Positions 7,237-15,273 of a stretch of DNA of 15,836 bases are shown here, one piece after another (position 1 is the stretch's first letter; each line of letters opens with the position of its first letter). The stretch comes from Candidatus Coliplasma caballi (GTDB lineage: Bacteria; Bacillota; Clostridia; Oscillospirales; CAG-382). Below the pieces are notes generated by a model. That model searched no databases. It saw only the letters and a program-made list of their open reading frames with translations, and was not told the DNA's origin. The DNA lies in NCBI GenBank assembly GCA_018065365.1, contig JAGHTH010000203.1, positions 1 to 15,836 on the forward strand. The letters run 5' to 3'. A program made the translations under genes and the position numbers.

Positions 7237-7631
7237 CGTTTCATCGCGGCGATTACAGTCCGTTGGTGCTTGCCTATTTAGGTGATTCGTTTTTTGAAAC
7301 GCTTGCGCGGGCGTATCTGATCGGAAACGGAGACTGCAAAACCTCCGATTTAAATCAGGCGTCCAAGAAGATCGTAACCGCAGCCGGACAGAGTCGCATT
7401 GTTGAGAGCATTCTGCCGTTGCTGAACGAGGAAGAAACGGCGATTTTCAAAAGCGGCAGAAACGCCAAAAGTGCGCATCATTCCAAGAGTGCGTCGATTC
7501 TGGACTATCGCAGAGCGACGGGTTTGGAATGCCTGTACGGTTATTTTTGGATCAGCGGCCAAACGGAACGCGCAAAAGAATTGTTTGAACTTTCCGTGAA
7601 AGGAGTGAATGACGATGGCGGAATTGAATGA
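7233..7631 (+). CDS. mrnC: Mini-ribonuclease III
   Basis: Mini-RNase III is an RNase III-like nuclease without a double-stranded-RNA-binding domain; in Bacillus it matures 23S rRNA. The product has the family signatures YSPLVLAYLGDSFFE (catalytic Asp18 when counted from 7233) and GRNAKSAHHSKSAS, then DYRRATGLECLYGYFW. The ATG at 7233 makes a 4-base ATGA overlap with the cysS stop. An ATG at 7221 would add four residues (MEAG), and I cannot exclude it. It sits between cysS and lexA, and its end overlaps lexA by 17 bases, so the three are likely co-translated. Confidence 0.9.
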   Translation: MTFHRGDYSPLVLAYLGDSFFETLARAYLIGNGDCKTSDLNQASKKIVTAAGQSRIVESILPLLNEEETAIFKSGRNAKSAHHSKSASILDYRRATGLECLYGYFWISGQTERAKELFELSVKGVNDDGGIE

Positions 7632-8217
7632 CAAAGAGTATCAGATTCTTCAATTCATCAAGCAGAGCATAGAAAAAGACGGTTTTGCGCCTACGATTCG
7701 TGATATCTGCCGTGCCGTCGGAATTCATTCCACCTCAACGGTGCACGCTTATTTGCATCGTTTGGAGGAGAAAGGCGCTTTGCGCCGCGACTCTAACAAA
7801 AGCAGAGCGGTGCGGTTGGAAGATCCGACTTCGGAAGAATATACCCGCAGAGTTCCGATTTTAGGACGTGTAACAGCCGGTATCCCGATTCTTGCCGTTG
7901 AAAATTACGACGGCTACGTAGATTTTCCGTCTGTTATGGCGCGCGGAAGAACCAATTTGTTTGCGTTGCGCGTGATGGGCGAAAGTATGATCGAGGCGGG
8001 TATTCTGGACGGGGACATCGTGGTCGTCGAGAGCGGGCATTACGCAGATGACGGAGATATTGTCGTCGCTTTGCTGGAAGATTCCGCAACGGTCAAACGC
8101 TATTTCCGCGAAAACGATCATATTCGTCTGCAGCCGGCAAATTCCGCGATGCAGCCGATTCTGGCAAAAGAGGTCGTCGTTCTCGGAAAAGTGATCGCAA
8201 ATTTCCGGTTTTATTAA
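7615..8217 (+). CDS. lexA: LexA repressor
   Basis: LexA represses SOS genes and cleaves itself when bound to activated RecA. The 200-residue product has the winged helix-turn-helix TIRDICRAVGIHSTSTVHAYLHRL (about 27-50, split over two helices), with a Gram-positive type recognition helix. The cleavage site is Ala88-Gly89 (RVTAGIP), the nucleophile Ser124 (MGESM) and the general base Lys161 (ATVKRY), so the self-cleavage machinery is intact. An ATG at 7609 is possible but would sit only 3 bases from AAAGGAG (7599-7605); 7615 has a 9-base spacing and gives the usual MAELNDKE start. It lies last in the run from recA, and no LexA operator is seen just upstream. Confidence 0.95.
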   Translation: MAELNDKEYQILQFIKQSIEKDGFAPTIRDICRAVGIHSTSTVHAYLHRLEEKGALRRDSNKSRAVRLEDPTSEEYTRRVPILGRVTAGIPILAVENYDGYVDFPSVMARGRTNLFALRVMGESMIEAGILDGDIVVVESGHYADDGDIVVALLEDSATVKRYFRENDHIRLQPANSAMQPILAKEVVVLGKVIANFRFY

Positions 8218-8233
8218 AAATGCAAAAAAGGTC

Positions 8234-8262
8234 TTGACAAACGCCTTTTCGTGTGCTATATT
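8234..8262 (+). promoter_or_regulatory. Promoter of the pyr operon
   Basis: TTGACA (8234-8239) and TATATT (8257-8262) are separated by 17 bases. It begins only 16 bases after the lexA stop, and transcription should start about 8269. The resulting leader is about 135 bases long and carries the PyrR attenuator. Confidence 0.88.
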
Positions 8263-8273
8263 ATGGAAAATGA

Positions 8274-8389
8274 ATTCTTTAAGTGCGATCCAGAGAGATC
8301 AACAAGAATGTCAATCATACGAATTCGCTTCTTATAAACGAATTGTTTTGTGTTACTGCCTTGTCGATCCTGACAAGGCTTTTTTGTGA
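8274..8389 (+). promoter_or_regulatory. PyrR-dependent attenuator leader of the pyr operon
   Basis: The leader contains three mutually exclusive structures. The PyrR-binding loop has lower stem ATTCTT (8274-8279) with AAGAAT (8304-8309), an asymmetric internal loop (8280-8286 and 8301-8303), upper stem GATC/GATC (8287-8290, 8297-8300) and the loop CAGAGA (8291-8296), which matches the CNGNGA hexaloop of known PyrR sites. The antiterminator pairs GATCAACAAG (8297-8306) with CTTGTCGATC (8360-8369), nine pairs and one mismatch, around an inner stem AATTCG/CGAATT (8322-8327, 8339-8344). The terminator reuses 8360-8365. In known systems UMP- or UTP-bound PyrR stabilises the loop, releases the terminator and shuts the operon. 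pyrR itself is not in the window. Confidence 0.9.
8358..8385 (+). terminator. Intrinsic terminator of the pyr attenuator
   Basis: GCCTTGTC (8358-8365) and GACAAGGC (8372-8379) form a perfect 8-bp stem with a 6-base loop, followed by six T residues (8380-8385). It lies 20 bases before the pyrC start and its 5' arm overlaps the antiterminator. It is also the first strong terminator downstream of lexA. Confidence 0.9.
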
Positions 8390-8405
8390 AATAAAGGAGT
8401 CTGAA

Positions 8406-9611
8406 ATGACGATCATTACGAACAATCCGGAAAAAAAGCGGGAACTCCTTACCGAAGAAGTATTGTCTTTACTTCCTTCTTCCGTACTCTCCGCTGTTCT
8501 TTCCGATCGTACTGTTCTCTTTCCCGGGTTTTGCGATGTGCATGTGCATTTTCGCGAGCCCGGTTTTTCTTATAAAGAAACGATGAATACCGGCTCTGCG
8601 GCTGCGGCGCATGGGGGATATACGACTGTATGCACTATGCCGAATCTGAATCCCGTCCCGGATTCCGCGGAGCATCTTCAAAAGCAAACGGAACTGATTC
8701 GTTTGAATGCCGTTATAGAGGTTTTGCCTTACGGATCGATCACGATCGGGCAAAACGGAACGGAACTCTCGGATCTTGACGGACTTGCGCCGTTTGTCGT
8801 TGGCTTTTCCGACGACGGCAAAGGCGTTCAAAGCGAAGATATGATGCGTAAAGCAATGATGAAAGCCAAACGGCTCGGAAAGACGATCGTCGCACATTGC
8901 GAGGATAATTCATTGCTGCGCGGAGGATATATTCACGACGGAATTTATGCAAAGGAACACGGACACAAAGGAATTTGTTCCGAAAGCGAGTGGAAACCGA
9001 TCGAACGCGATTTGCGGCTTGCTGCCGAAACCGGCTGCGCATATCACGTCTGTCATATCTCCTGCAAAGAAAGCGTCGAGTTGATACGCAATGCAAAAAA
9101 GTTCGGAGTCAACGTAACTTGTGAAACGGCTCCGCACTACTTACTGCTGGACGAAAACGATTTGCAGGAAGACGGGCGGTTCAAAATGAATCCGCCGCTG
9201 CGTTCCAAAGAAGACAGAGAGGAATTGCTGCGCGGTCTGACAGACGGCACGATCGATATGATCGCAACCGATCACGCGCCGCACTCCGCGGAAGAAAAAG
9301 CAAAAGGTCTTGCCGGCAGCGCGTTTGGAATCGTCGGGTTGGAAACCGCTTTCCCGCTTCTTTATACCGGGCTTGTGAAACCCGGTATCCTGACGCTTGA
9401 AAGATTGATCGATCTTCTTACGGAAGCTCCGAGAAGGCGTTTCGCGATCCCGGAAAGAAAGGACTATACCGTGTGGGATCTTTCCGTACAGGAAACGATC
9501 GATCCGGCTCACTTCCTCTCGAAAGGGAAAGCCACTCCGTTTGCGAATCGACTCGTGTTTGGAAAATGTCTTCTGACTGTCTGCGACGGAAAAGTTGTTT
9601 ATCATGCATGA
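8406..9611 (+). CDS. pyrC: Dihydroorotase
   Basis: A zinc amidohydrolase that closes carbamoyl aspartate to dihydroorotate. Motifs are HVHFREPG (His46, His48), SDDG (Asp136/137), AHCED (His164), CHISC (His217), TCETAPHY and TDHAPH (Asp289, the catalytic Asp), which place it with the class I bacterial enzymes. The start is ATG 8406, preceded by AAAGGAG (8393-8399). The frame is open upstream to 8283, but that part is the attenuator and is not coding. The product is 401 residues. The first 45 residues are short and lack the LIKNG...DGKI strands that normally precede the HxH motif, so the N-terminal beta-sandwich is reduced. It heads the pyrimidine operon. Confidence 0.93.
   Translation: MTIITNNPEKKRELLTEEVLSLLPSSVLSAVLSDRTVLFPGFCDVHVHFREPGFSYKETMNTGSAAAAHGGYTTVCTMPNLNPVPDSAEHLQKQTELIRLNAVIEVLPYGSITIGQNGTELSDLDGLAPFVVGFSDDGKGVQSEDMMRKAMMKAKRLGKTIVAHCEDNSLLRGGYIHDGIYAKEHGHKGICSESEWKPIERDLRLAAETGCAYHVCHISCKESVELIRNAKKFGVNVTCETAPHYLLLDENDLQEDGRFKMNPPLRSKEDREELLRGLTDGTIDMIATDHAPHSAEEKAKGLAGSAFGIVGLETAFPLLYTGLVKPGILTLERLIDLLTEAPRRRFAIPERKDYTVWDLSVQETIDPAHFLSKGKATPFANRLVFGKCLLTVCDGKVVYHA
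9364..9388 (+). repeat. Perfect inverted repeat inside pyrC
   Basis: ATACCGGG (9364-9371) and CCCGGTAT (9381-9388) form an 8-bp GC-rich stem with a 9-base loop within the coding sequence, in the TGLVKPG region of the protein. No T run follows, so it is not a classical terminator. It may be chance or an mRNA pause element. Confidence 0.4.
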
Positions 9612-9675
9612 ATTGATCCGGTAAGGATTGAAAATTGATTTAAAGCGTTTATAAAACTGAAAGGAAGATGGCAAA

Positions 9676-12600
9676 ATGGCAAAGAGAACGGACATCAAAA
9701 AAGTATTGATTATCGGATCAGGACCGATCGTGATCGGACAGGCGGCGGAATTTGATTATGCCGGTACGCAGGCGTGTCTGGCGCTGAAAGAAGAAGGGTA
9801 CGAGGTCATTTTGTGCAACTCAAACCCCGCCACGATCATGACAGACACTTCTATTGCCGATAAGGTTTATATGGAACCGCTGACGTTGGAATACGTCGCG
9901 AAGATCCTTCGTTATGAACGTCCAGACGCGATCGTTCCCGGCATCGGCGGGCAAACCGGTCTCAACCTTGCCATGCAGTTGGAACAGAAAGGTATTCTGA
10001 AAGAATGCGGCGTAAAACTGCTCGGGACCTCAAGCAGAAGCATCGAACGTGCCGAAGACCGCGAACTCTTTAAGGAACTTTGCCAGTCGATCGGAGAACC
10101 GACGATTCCTTCGCAGATTACGTACAGTTTGGAAGAAGCGAAAGAAGCGGCTCACACGATCGGGTATCCGGTCGTTCTGCGTCCCGCGTTCACGCTCGGC
10201 GGGACCGGCGGTGGTTTTGCTTATAACGATAAGGATTTGGAAGAAGTGGGAATCAACGCGTTCCGACTCTCGCCGGTCCATCAGGTATTGATCGAAAAGA
10301 GCGTCAGAGGGTATAAGGAAATCGAATTTGAGGTTATGCGCGATTCCGCGGATCACGCGATCACGATTTGCGGCATGGAAAACGTCGATCCCGTCGGCGT
10401 ACACACCGGCGATTCGGTTGTCGTGGCTCCGATCCTGTCGCTGACACCGGAAGAAATGAAAATGCTCAACGACAGCGCCATCCGTTTGATCCTTGAGTTG
10501 AAGATTGATTGTGTCTGCAACGTTCAGTTTGCGCTTCGTCCTGACGGAAAAGAATATTACCTGATTGAAGGCAATCCCCGCGTTTCCCGTTCTTCCGCGC
10601 TTGCTTCCAAAGCAAGTGGGTATCCGATCGCAAGAGTTACCGCAAAGGTCGCTGTTGGCATGACGTTGGATGAGATCCCGGTGGCCGGCGGTACCGCTGC
10701 CACGGAGCCGTCGCTGGATTATATCGTCGCAAAATTCCCGCGCTTCCCGTTTGACAAATTTTCGGACGCTCCGAACAACCTCGGTACGCAGATGAAAGCA
10801 ACCGGCGAGGTCATGGGAATCGGCTCGACGTTGGAAGAATGCCTGTTAAAATCGGTACGATCGCTTGAAACGGGGGTCTGCCATCTTTATCTTCCGAAGT
10901 TTGACGGAATGACAACCGAGGATCTTTACGCTTACGTTTCTGATTTCCGCGCGGACAACCTCTATGCCGTGACGGAACTTCTTCGTCGCGGAGAGAGTAT
11001 TGAGAAGATCCATGAAACGACAATGATCACGGAATTGTTTTTGGAATCTTTCTCTCGCATCGTAGAAATGGAAAAACTGCTGAAAACGCGCCCCGAGGAT
11101 CTGCGCACACTGAAAGCCGCAAAAATTCTCGGCTTTTCCGATCGGTATATCGCGCATCTTTGGGAACTGAAAGAATGCGATGTCAGACGTCTGCGCAAGC
11201 AGAACAACATAACGCCGGTGTTCCGAATGGTCGATACGCTCCACACGGGACATTACATTGCATATCTGTATTCCACTTATTTGCATTTGATTGAACCGAA
11301 AATCAAGAATGAATCCCGTCTGACAGGCAAAAATAAGATTGTCGTGCTTGGCGCCGGTCCGATTCGAATCGGGCAGGGCGTGGAATTTGACTACTCCACG
11401 GTACACGCCGTGCAAACGATCAGACGCGCAGATTACGAAGCGATTATCATCAACAACAATCCCGAAACGGTTTCGACCGACTACACGACCGCGGATAAGC
11501 TATATTTTGAGCCGCTGACGCCCGAAGATGTGATGTCGATTCTGGATTATGAAATGCCCGAAGGCGTGATCGCCTCTCTCGGCGGACAAACCGCAATCAA
11601 CCTTGCCGAACCGTTGAAAGAATACGGTGTGAAGATCATCGGCACGGATTGTGAGGCGATCGAACGGGCGGAGAATCGCGACAGTTTTGAAAAAATCCTG
11701 CAGGAACTGAATATCCCGCAGCCGAAAGGACGCGCGGTAACGCGTATTGAAGACGGTGTTGAAGCGGCAGCGGAAATCGGATATCCCGTATTGGTACGCC
11801 CGAGTTTCGTTCTCGGCGGTCGTGCGATGCAGATCGTCGGCGATGAGGATCAACTTCGCCATTATCTGAAAACCGCGGTGGAGATCGACGCCGATAAACC
11901 GGTTCTTGTTGATAAGTATATCCTCGGCAAAGAGGTCGAAGTTGATGCGATCTGCGACGGCAGAGACGTCTTTGTTCCGGGCATCATGGAATTGGTCGAA
12001 CGAACGGGCATCCATTCCGGCGATTCCATCAGCGTTTATCCCTCATACAGCATCTCGGATAAAGTCAAAGGGATCATTCTGACCTATGCAAAGAAACTTG
12101 GGCTTGGGATCGGGATCAAGGGACTTTATAACATCCAGTTCATTGTTGATCACGATGAAAACGTGTTCATCATCGAAGTAAACCCGCGTTCTTCCCGCAC
12201 CGTTCCGTTCCTCTCCAAAGCAACGGGATATTCTCTCGCGGACATTGCAACCGAGGTGATTCTCGGCAAGAGTCTGAAAGAACAGGGAATATTCGATCTC
12301 TATCCGGAAGAAAAGAAACGCTTCTACGTGAAAGTTCCGGTCTTCTCCTTCAATAAGATCAAAGGGCTTGACGCCTATCTGTCGCCCGAAATGAAGTCTA
12401 CCGGCGAAGCGATCGGGTATGACAATAAATTGAATCGTGCGCTTTACAAAGCGCTTCAGGCGGCAGGAACGCACCTTCAGAACTACGGAACCGTGTTCGC
12501 GACGATCTGCGAAAGAGATAAAGAAGAAGCGCTTCCGCTGATCAGACGCTTCTATAATCTCGGCTTCAATATTCAGGCGACGGAAGGTACCGCAAGGTTC

Positions 12601-12867
12601 TTGAAACAGAACGGGATCCGCACGCACATTTTGAAAAAGATCAGCGACGGAAGCAATGAAATTCCGGAGGCGATCCGCCAGGGACACATTGCTTACGTAA
12701 TCAATACGCGCGACGTTGGATCCAGAGGGCAAGAAAGCGACGGTCAGATGATCCGTCATTATGCTACGGAGAACAACGTAACGATCTTTACGTCGCTGGA
12801 TACGGTTCGTGTTTTGCTTGACGTGCTCGAGGAAACGACTCTGACGATCTCGACGATTGATTCGTAA
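9676..12867 (+). CDS. carB: Carbamoyl-phosphate synthase large subunit
   Basis: CarB makes carbamoyl phosphate from bicarbonate, ammonia and two ATP, with ammonia delivered by the glutaminase subunit CarA. The 1063-residue length is normal. It shows the duplicated layout: a first ATP-grasp half starting KKVLIIGSGPIVIGQAAEFDY with NPRVSRSSALASKASGYP, a middle oligomerisation region, a second half starting KIVVLGAGPIRIGQGVEFDY with EVNPRSSRTVPFLSKATGY, and a C-terminal MGS-like allosteric domain ending DVLEETTLTI. Both ATP sites look intact. GGAAG lies 9 bases before the ATG. It follows pyrC by 64 bases with no terminator. carA is not adjacent and must be elsewhere. Confidence 0.97.
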   Translation: MAKRTDIKKVLIIGSGPIVIGQAAEFDYAGTQACLALKEEGYEVILCNSNPATIMTDTSIADKVYMEPLTLEYVAKILRYERPDAIVPGIGGQTGLNLAMQLEQKGILKECGVKLLGTSSRSIERAEDRELFKELCQSIGEPTIPSQITYSLEEAKEAAHTIGYPVVLRPAFTLGGTGGGFAYNDKDLEEVGINAFRLSPVHQVLIEKSVRGYKEIEFEVMRDSADHAITICGMENVDPVGVHTGDSVVVAPILSLTPEEMKMLNDSAIRLILELKIDCVCNVQFALRPDGKEYYLIEGNPRVSRSSALASKASGYPIARVTAKVAVGMTLDEIPVAGGTAATEPSLDYIVAKFPRFPFDKFSDAPNNLGTQMKATGEVMGIGSTLEECLLKSVRSLETGVCHLYLPKFDGMTTEDLYAYVSDFRADNLYAVTELLRRGESIEKIHETTMITELFLESFSRIVEMEKLLKTRPEDLRTLKAAKILGFSDRYIAHLWELKECDVRRLRKQNNITPVFRMVDTLHTGHYIAYLYSTYLHLIEPKIKNESRLTGKNKIVVLGAGPIRIGQGVEFDYSTVHAVQTIRRADYEAIIINNNPETVSTDYTTADKLYFEPLTPEDVMSILDYEMPEGVIASLGGQTAINLAEPLKEYGVKIIGTDCEAIERAENRDSFEKILQELNIPQPKGRAVTRIEDGVEAAAEIGYPVLVRPSFVLGGRAMQIVGDEDQLRHYLKTAVEIDADKPVLVDKYILGKEVEVDAICDGRDVFVPGIMELVERTGIHSGDSISVYPSYSISDKVKGIILTYAKKLGLGIGIKGLYNIQFIVDHDENVFIIEVNPRSSRTVPFLSKATGYSLADIATEVILGKSLKEQGIFDLYPEEKKRFYVKVPVFSFNKIKGLDAYLSPEMKSTGEAIGYDNKLNRALYKALQAAGTHLQNYGTVFATICERDKEEALPLIRRFYNLGFNIQATEGTARFLKQNGIRTHILKKISDGSNEIPEAIRQGHIAYVINTRDVGSRGQESDGQMIRHYATENNVTIFTSLDTVRVLLDVLEETTLTISTIDS

Positions 12868-12920
12868 TCTTACTTACATTGATCGGACGCGGCCGAAGCA
12901 ACAGAAAGAGAGGTTTTCGC

Positions 12921-13655
12921 ATGAAACAAGGAGTTTTTACCGTCAGAGAAAATATTCCGCTGACCGATTCGGTATATCGGATGAAATTGGAGGGAGATAC
13001 GTCTTCGTTTACGAACGCGGGACAATTTCTGAATATCCGAATAGACGGATTGTATCTTCGCCGTCCGATTTCACTTTGTGATCTGGAAGATCGTATCATT
13101 ACGATTATCTATAAGGTGGTTGGAAAAGGGACAGAGGATCTTTCGAAGATGACACCCGGTAAAACGCTTGATATTCTGACCGGGTTGGGCAACGGATACG
13201 ATCTTTCTTTGAGCGGATCTCATCCGCTCCTTCTCGGCGGCGGTGTGGGCGTTCCTCCGTTGTATTACCTTGCAAAAAAACTGATCGAGGATGGGAAACG
13301 TGTCAGCGTCGTACTCGGATTCAATACCCAAAATGAAGTGTTTTATGAAAAAGAGTTCCGTGCGCTCGGTGCGGACGTCATCGTTACGACGGTTGACGGG
13401 AGTTACGGCAAAAAGGGCTTCGTAACCGACGCCATGCCGCATGACTACACCTATTTTTACACCTGCGGTCCGGAACCGATGCTGAAAGCGGTATATCGTT
13501 CGACCGTAACGGAAGGGCAGTTTAGTTTTGAAAAAAGAATGGGATGCGGCTTCGGTGCCTGCATGGGCTGTTCCTGCAAAACGATTACTGGTTATAAACG
13601 GATCTGCAAAGACGGTCCTGTGCTGAAAAAGGAGGAAATTCTATGGGAAAACTGA
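12921..13655 (+). CDS. pyrK: Dihydroorotate dehydrogenase B, electron-transfer subunit
   Basis: PyrK carries FAD and a [2Fe-2S] cluster and passes electrons from the FMN of PyrD to NAD+. The 244-residue product has the flavin-binding motif RRPISLCD (47-54), the pyridine-nucleotide segment LLLGGGVGVPPLYYLAKK (103-120) and YTCGPEPM (180-187). The cluster cysteines are Cys209, Cys214, Cys217 and Cys229, with an extra Cys219. The Cys217 to Cys229 gap (11 residues) is shorter than the 14 I recall for Lactococcus PyrK. The start is ATG 12921, behind AGAGAGG. A TTG at 12879 in frame is less likely because it has no ribosome binding site. The gene overlaps pyrD by 13 bases. Confidence 0.92.
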   Translation: MKQGVFTVRENIPLTDSVYRMKLEGDTSSFTNAGQFLNIRIDGLYLRRPISLCDLEDRIITIIYKVVGKGTEDLSKMTPGKTLDILTGLGNGYDLSLSGSHPLLLGGGVGVPPLYYLAKKLIEDGKRVSVVLGFNTQNEVFYEKEFRALGADVIVTTVDGSYGKKGFVTDAMPHDYTYFYTCGPEPMLKAVYRSTVTEGQFSFEKRMGCGFGACMGCSCKTITGYKRICKDGPVLKKEEILWEN

Positions 13656-14560
13656 ACGTGAATCTTTGCGGAATTGAGTTGGATAATCCGGTCATTGCAT
13701 CATCCGGGACGTTCGGATACGGATATGAATTTGCCGAACTTTACGACATTAACTGTCTCGGAACTTTCTCGTTCAAAGGGACGACGAAAGAACCTCGTTT
13801 CGGAAACGCGACACCGCGTATCGCGGAGGGACCGTCCGGTATTTTGAACTCGATCGGTTTGCAGAACCCGGGCGTAGAGAAAGTAATTTCCGAAGAACTT
13901 CCGAAACTGAAAAAGTGCTTTCACAAACCCGTAATTGCGAACGTCGGCGGATTCTCCATGGAGGAATACGTTTATACCTGTAAGAAACTGGATAAAGAAG
14001 AACAGGTCGGCTGGTTGGAAGTGAATATCAGCTGCCCGAATGTACACGGCGGCGGAATGAGTTTCGGTATGCAATGTGATGCCGCTTACGCGATCACAAA
14101 GGCGGTCAAAGAGGCAACCACCAAGCCGGTTTTGATAAAGCTTTCGCCAAACGTAACCGATATCGTGTCCATTGCTAAAGCATGTGAAGACGCGGGAGCG
14201 GACGGTATTTCACTGATCAATACGCTGATGGGAATGCGAATCGATCTGAAAACGCGCAAACCTATTCTTGCGAACGTTTTCGGAGGATACTCTGGCGCTG
14301 CTGTTTTTCCGGTTGCGCTTCGTCTGGTCTATCTGGTTGCGCACGCGGTTGATATTCCGGTCGTCGGGATCGGCGGCGTTTCCAGTGCGGAAAACGTGTT
14401 GGAAATGATGATGGCGGGGGCAACGGCGGTACAAGTCGGCGCGGCAAACCTGCTTGATCCGTTCGTATGCAGGGATATTGTAAGAGATCTTCCTGCGGCA
14501 ATGGAAAAATACGGAATCGATTCATTGTCAGATCTGTCAATCAAACAAGGAGCAAAATAA
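13643..14560 (+). CDS. pyrD: Dihydroorotate dehydrogenase B, catalytic subunit
   Basis: This FMN enzyme oxidises dihydroorotate to orotate. The 305-residue product belongs to class 1B, which works with PyrK and NAD+ and is cytosolic. Evidence is the neighbouring pyrK and the catalytic cysteine in NISCPNV (Cys131), where membrane-bound class 2 enzymes have Ser. Other landmarks are LDNPVIASSGTFGYG, SFKGTT (Lys45), NSIGLQNPG, IKLSPNV and VGIGGVSSAENVLEMMMAGATAVQVG for phosphate binding. The ATG lies inside the end of pyrK and is preceded by a strong AGGAGG. Its stop overlaps the pyrF start. Confidence 0.95.
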   Translation: MGKLNVNLCGIELDNPVIASSGTFGYGYEFAELYDINCLGTFSFKGTTKEPRFGNATPRIAEGPSGILNSIGLQNPGVEKVISEELPKLKKCFHKPVIANVGGFSMEEYVYTCKKLDKEEQVGWLEVNISCPNVHGGGMSFGMQCDAAYAITKAVKEATTKPVLIKLSPNVTDIVSIAKACEDAGADGISLINTLMGMRIDLKTRKPILANVFGGYSGAAVFPVALRLVYLVAHAVDIPVVGIGGVSSAENVLEMMMAGATAVQVGAANLLDPFVCRDIVRDLPAAMEKYGIDSLSDLSIKQGAK

Positions 14561-15258
14561 TGGGAAAAGACGTGATTATTGCCTGCGATTTTTCGTCGGC
14601 AAAACAAACCTTTGAATTTTTAGACAAATTTGGCGATCGTAAGCCGTTCGTAAAAATCGGAATGGAACTTTTCTATGCCGAAGGGCCGTCGATTGTCAGG
14701 GAACTGAAACAGCGCGGTCATAAGATTTTCCTGGATCTGAAGTTGCACGATATTCCGAATACCGTCAAAAAAGCGATGGCGGTGCTTTCTTCGCTGGACG
14801 TTGATATTTGCAATCTGCACGCCGGCGGTACGATTCGTATGATGCAGGCGGCTTTGGAAGGCCTTACCCGTGAAGACGGCAGCAGACCTCTGTTGATCGC
14901 GGTTACACAGTTGACCTCTACCGATCAGGAAAGCATGGAAAATGACCTTTTGATTCGCGAACCTCTCGATCAGGTTGTGATGCACTACGCACAGAATGCT
15001 GCGAAGGCCGGGCTGGATGGTGTGGTGTGTTCACCGCTGGAAGCCGGAAAGGTGCACTCGTGCTGCGGCAATCAATTTTTGACGGTTACGCCCGGCGTTC
15101 GATTTGCCGACGGCGATATCGGAGACCAAAAACGTGTTACGACGCCTCGACAAGCAAAAGAACTCGGCTCGGATTACATTGTCGTCGGACGACCGATTAC
15201 GGCGGTGTCTGATCCGGTTTCGGCGTACGAACGGTGCGTTGCGGAATTCATTGACTGA
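14560..15258 (+). CDS. pyrF: Orotidine-5'-phosphate decarboxylase
   Basis: It decarboxylates OMP to UMP, the last step of the pathway. The 232-residue product has the group I signature: ACDF (Asp10), VKIGMELFY (Lys32), FLDLKLHDIPNT with the catalytic Asp59, Lys61 and Asp64, TPGVRF near the C-terminus, and the phosphate-binding VVGRPIT. The ATG at 14560-14562 overlaps the pyrD stop as TAATG. AAGGAG (14547-14552) lies 7 bases upstream, so an in-frame upstream start at 14467 is rejected. Translation is probably coupled to pyrD. Confidence 0.95.
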   Translation: MGKDVIIACDFSSAKQTFEFLDKFGDRKPFVKIGMELFYAEGPSIVRELKQRGHKIFLDLKLHDIPNTVKKAMAVLSSLDVDICNLHAGGTIRMMQAALEGLTREDGSRPLLIAVTQLTSTDQESMENDLLIREPLDQVVMHYAQNAAKAGLDGVVCSPLEAGKVHSCCGNQFLTVTPGVRFADGDIGDQKRVTTPRQAKELGSDYIVVGRPITAVSDPVSAYERCVAEFID

Positions 15259-15273
15259 AATAGGAGAATCATT

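Noticed and set aside
8270..8389. A 39-codon open frame starting near the predicted pyr transcription start and ending just past the attenuator terminator
   Set aside because: It has no ribosome binding site, and its sequence is fully accounted for by the PyrR loop, antiterminator and terminator. A leaderless leader peptide is possible but unsupported.
8283..8405. N-terminal extension of pyrC in the same frame
   Set aside because: The region is the attenuator leader. ATG 8406 has a proper Shine-Dalgarno at 8393-8399, and the extension has no dihydroorotase similarity.
14467..14559. Upstream in-frame start for pyrF inside pyrD
   Set aside because: The family start MGKDVIIACDF at 14560 has AAGGAG 7 bases upstream; the extension is the pyrD coding sequence read in another frame.
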